Source: Phlegmacium glaucopus
Lineage: Eukaryota; Basidiomycota; Agaricomycetes; Agaricales; Cortinariaceae
Length of the DNA stretch: 64,000 nt
Assembly: GCA_015039465.1 (NCBI GenBank)
Contig: MU130378.1
Span: forward strand, 438,570 to 502,569
Reading direction: 5' to 3'
In this document: piece by piece, positions 63,675 to 64,000 of the stretch
Layout of the letters: each line of letters opens with the position of its first letter
Numbering within the stretch: position 1 is the first letter of the stretch
Notes under the pieces: generated by a model
What the model was told of the DNA's origin: nothing
Databases searched by the model: none
Seen by the model: the letters and a program-made list of their open reading frames with translations, nothing else
Made by a program: the position numbers and the translations under genes

Positions 63675-64000
63675 GACATTTAGGTTGTAATGATATTGAG
63701 ATTGAAGTCACCTCTGGCCCGGAATGGTCCTGATGCGCAGGAGAAGGTGTTGACAAATACGAACATATTAAGTTACTGGCCAGTGTCCAAAAAAGGAAAG
63801 AGGAAAAGGAAAGGAAAGAAAGGAAAAAAGAAAGAGAAAAAGAAAAGAAAAGGAAGAGGACTCAGAACTCAATTCATCTACTCATATATCAAAAGAACGG
63901 GAGTGAGCTGGAAACAGCCTACCTAAGGCTGAAACTCCGAATCCTAGGAGATTGAAATGGCAATTGATTTAAACTAGCTCCAAGTCCAATAGATAGAAAC
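63675..64000. other. UGO1 upstream region with a purine tract
   Basis: This 326-bp end stretch should contain the UGO1 promoter. It carries a long G/A-only tract of GGAAA and AAAG units at about 63788-63861. No gene is visible before the window ends. Confidence 0.5.
63788..63861. repeat. Low-complexity purine (A/G) tract
   Basis: About 70 consecutive purines made of irregular AAAGG and GAAAA units. It may be a polymorphic microsatellite or a promoter poly(dA:dT)-like element for UGO1. Confidence 0.7.

Overview
This window is nuclear DNA from a filamentous basidiomycete fungus, most likely an agaricomycete. Genes are dense and lie on both strands. Almost every gene is cut by many introns of about 48-70 bp with GT..AG borders and CTAA/CTAAC-like branch sites. 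The protein set is also fungal: a GPI-anchored chitin deacetylase, Ugo1, AIM18, a FRAY-type STE20 kinase and a CSN6 with basidiomycete-like exons. The tRNA genes carry introns. I see no plasmid, virus, transposon, CRISPR array or secondary-metabolite cluster. This is housekeeping chromosome, and I do not claim a new biological system.

Layout. 1-4.0 kb: the 3' end of a choline kinase gene, then a tandem CCCH zinc-finger mRNA-decay protein. 4.0-6.8 kb: a gene-poor gap. 6.8-14.8 kb: the very intron-rich proteasome activator BLM10/PA200, divergent from AIM18. 16.8-23.7 kb: histone H3, TIM21, V-ATPase subunit F (VMA7) divergent from SGT1/ECD, and AP-3 sigma. 24.2-29.4 kb: MED6, an NRAMP metal transporter and a C2H2 transcription factor. 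29.8-33.8 kb: two inverted intron-containing tRNA-Lys genes, MCM5 and tRNA-Thr. 33.9-42.0 kb: CSN6, a FRAY-like kinase and an SR-protein kinase with a very long spacer. 43.1-49.0 kb: chitin deacetylase, a SET/TAF-I type histone chaperone and SAC1 phosphatase. 49.1-52.4 kb: U2 snRNP A', a TMEM205-like membrane protein and the Rieske protein of complex III. 52.5-57.0 kb: a glycerophosphodiester phosphodiesterase, COX19 and a Cys3/Zip1-type bZIP factor. 57.8-63.7 kb: NPL4, a membrane-tailed NUDIX hydrolase and UGO1.

The genes do not form one pathway. Five neighbours or near-neighbours encode mitochondrial proteins (AIM18, TIM21, RIP1, COX19, UGO1), and three act in ubiquitin/proteasome control (BLM10, CSN6, NPL4). 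Close divergent pairs (BLM10/AIM18, VMA7/SGT1, SAC1/LEA1) probably share promoters.

The most interesting observations concern gene architecture. An 8-nt terminal exon restores the SYYA end of BLM10. The NPL4 start codon stands alone in a 3-nt exon. Three GC-AG introns occur in different genes. One MED6 intron appears to start with GA. The histone H3 tail is two residues longer than the animal form. Exon borders were read by eye from splice signals and protein continuity; for BLM10, SAC1, MCM5 and GDPD not every junction was resolved.
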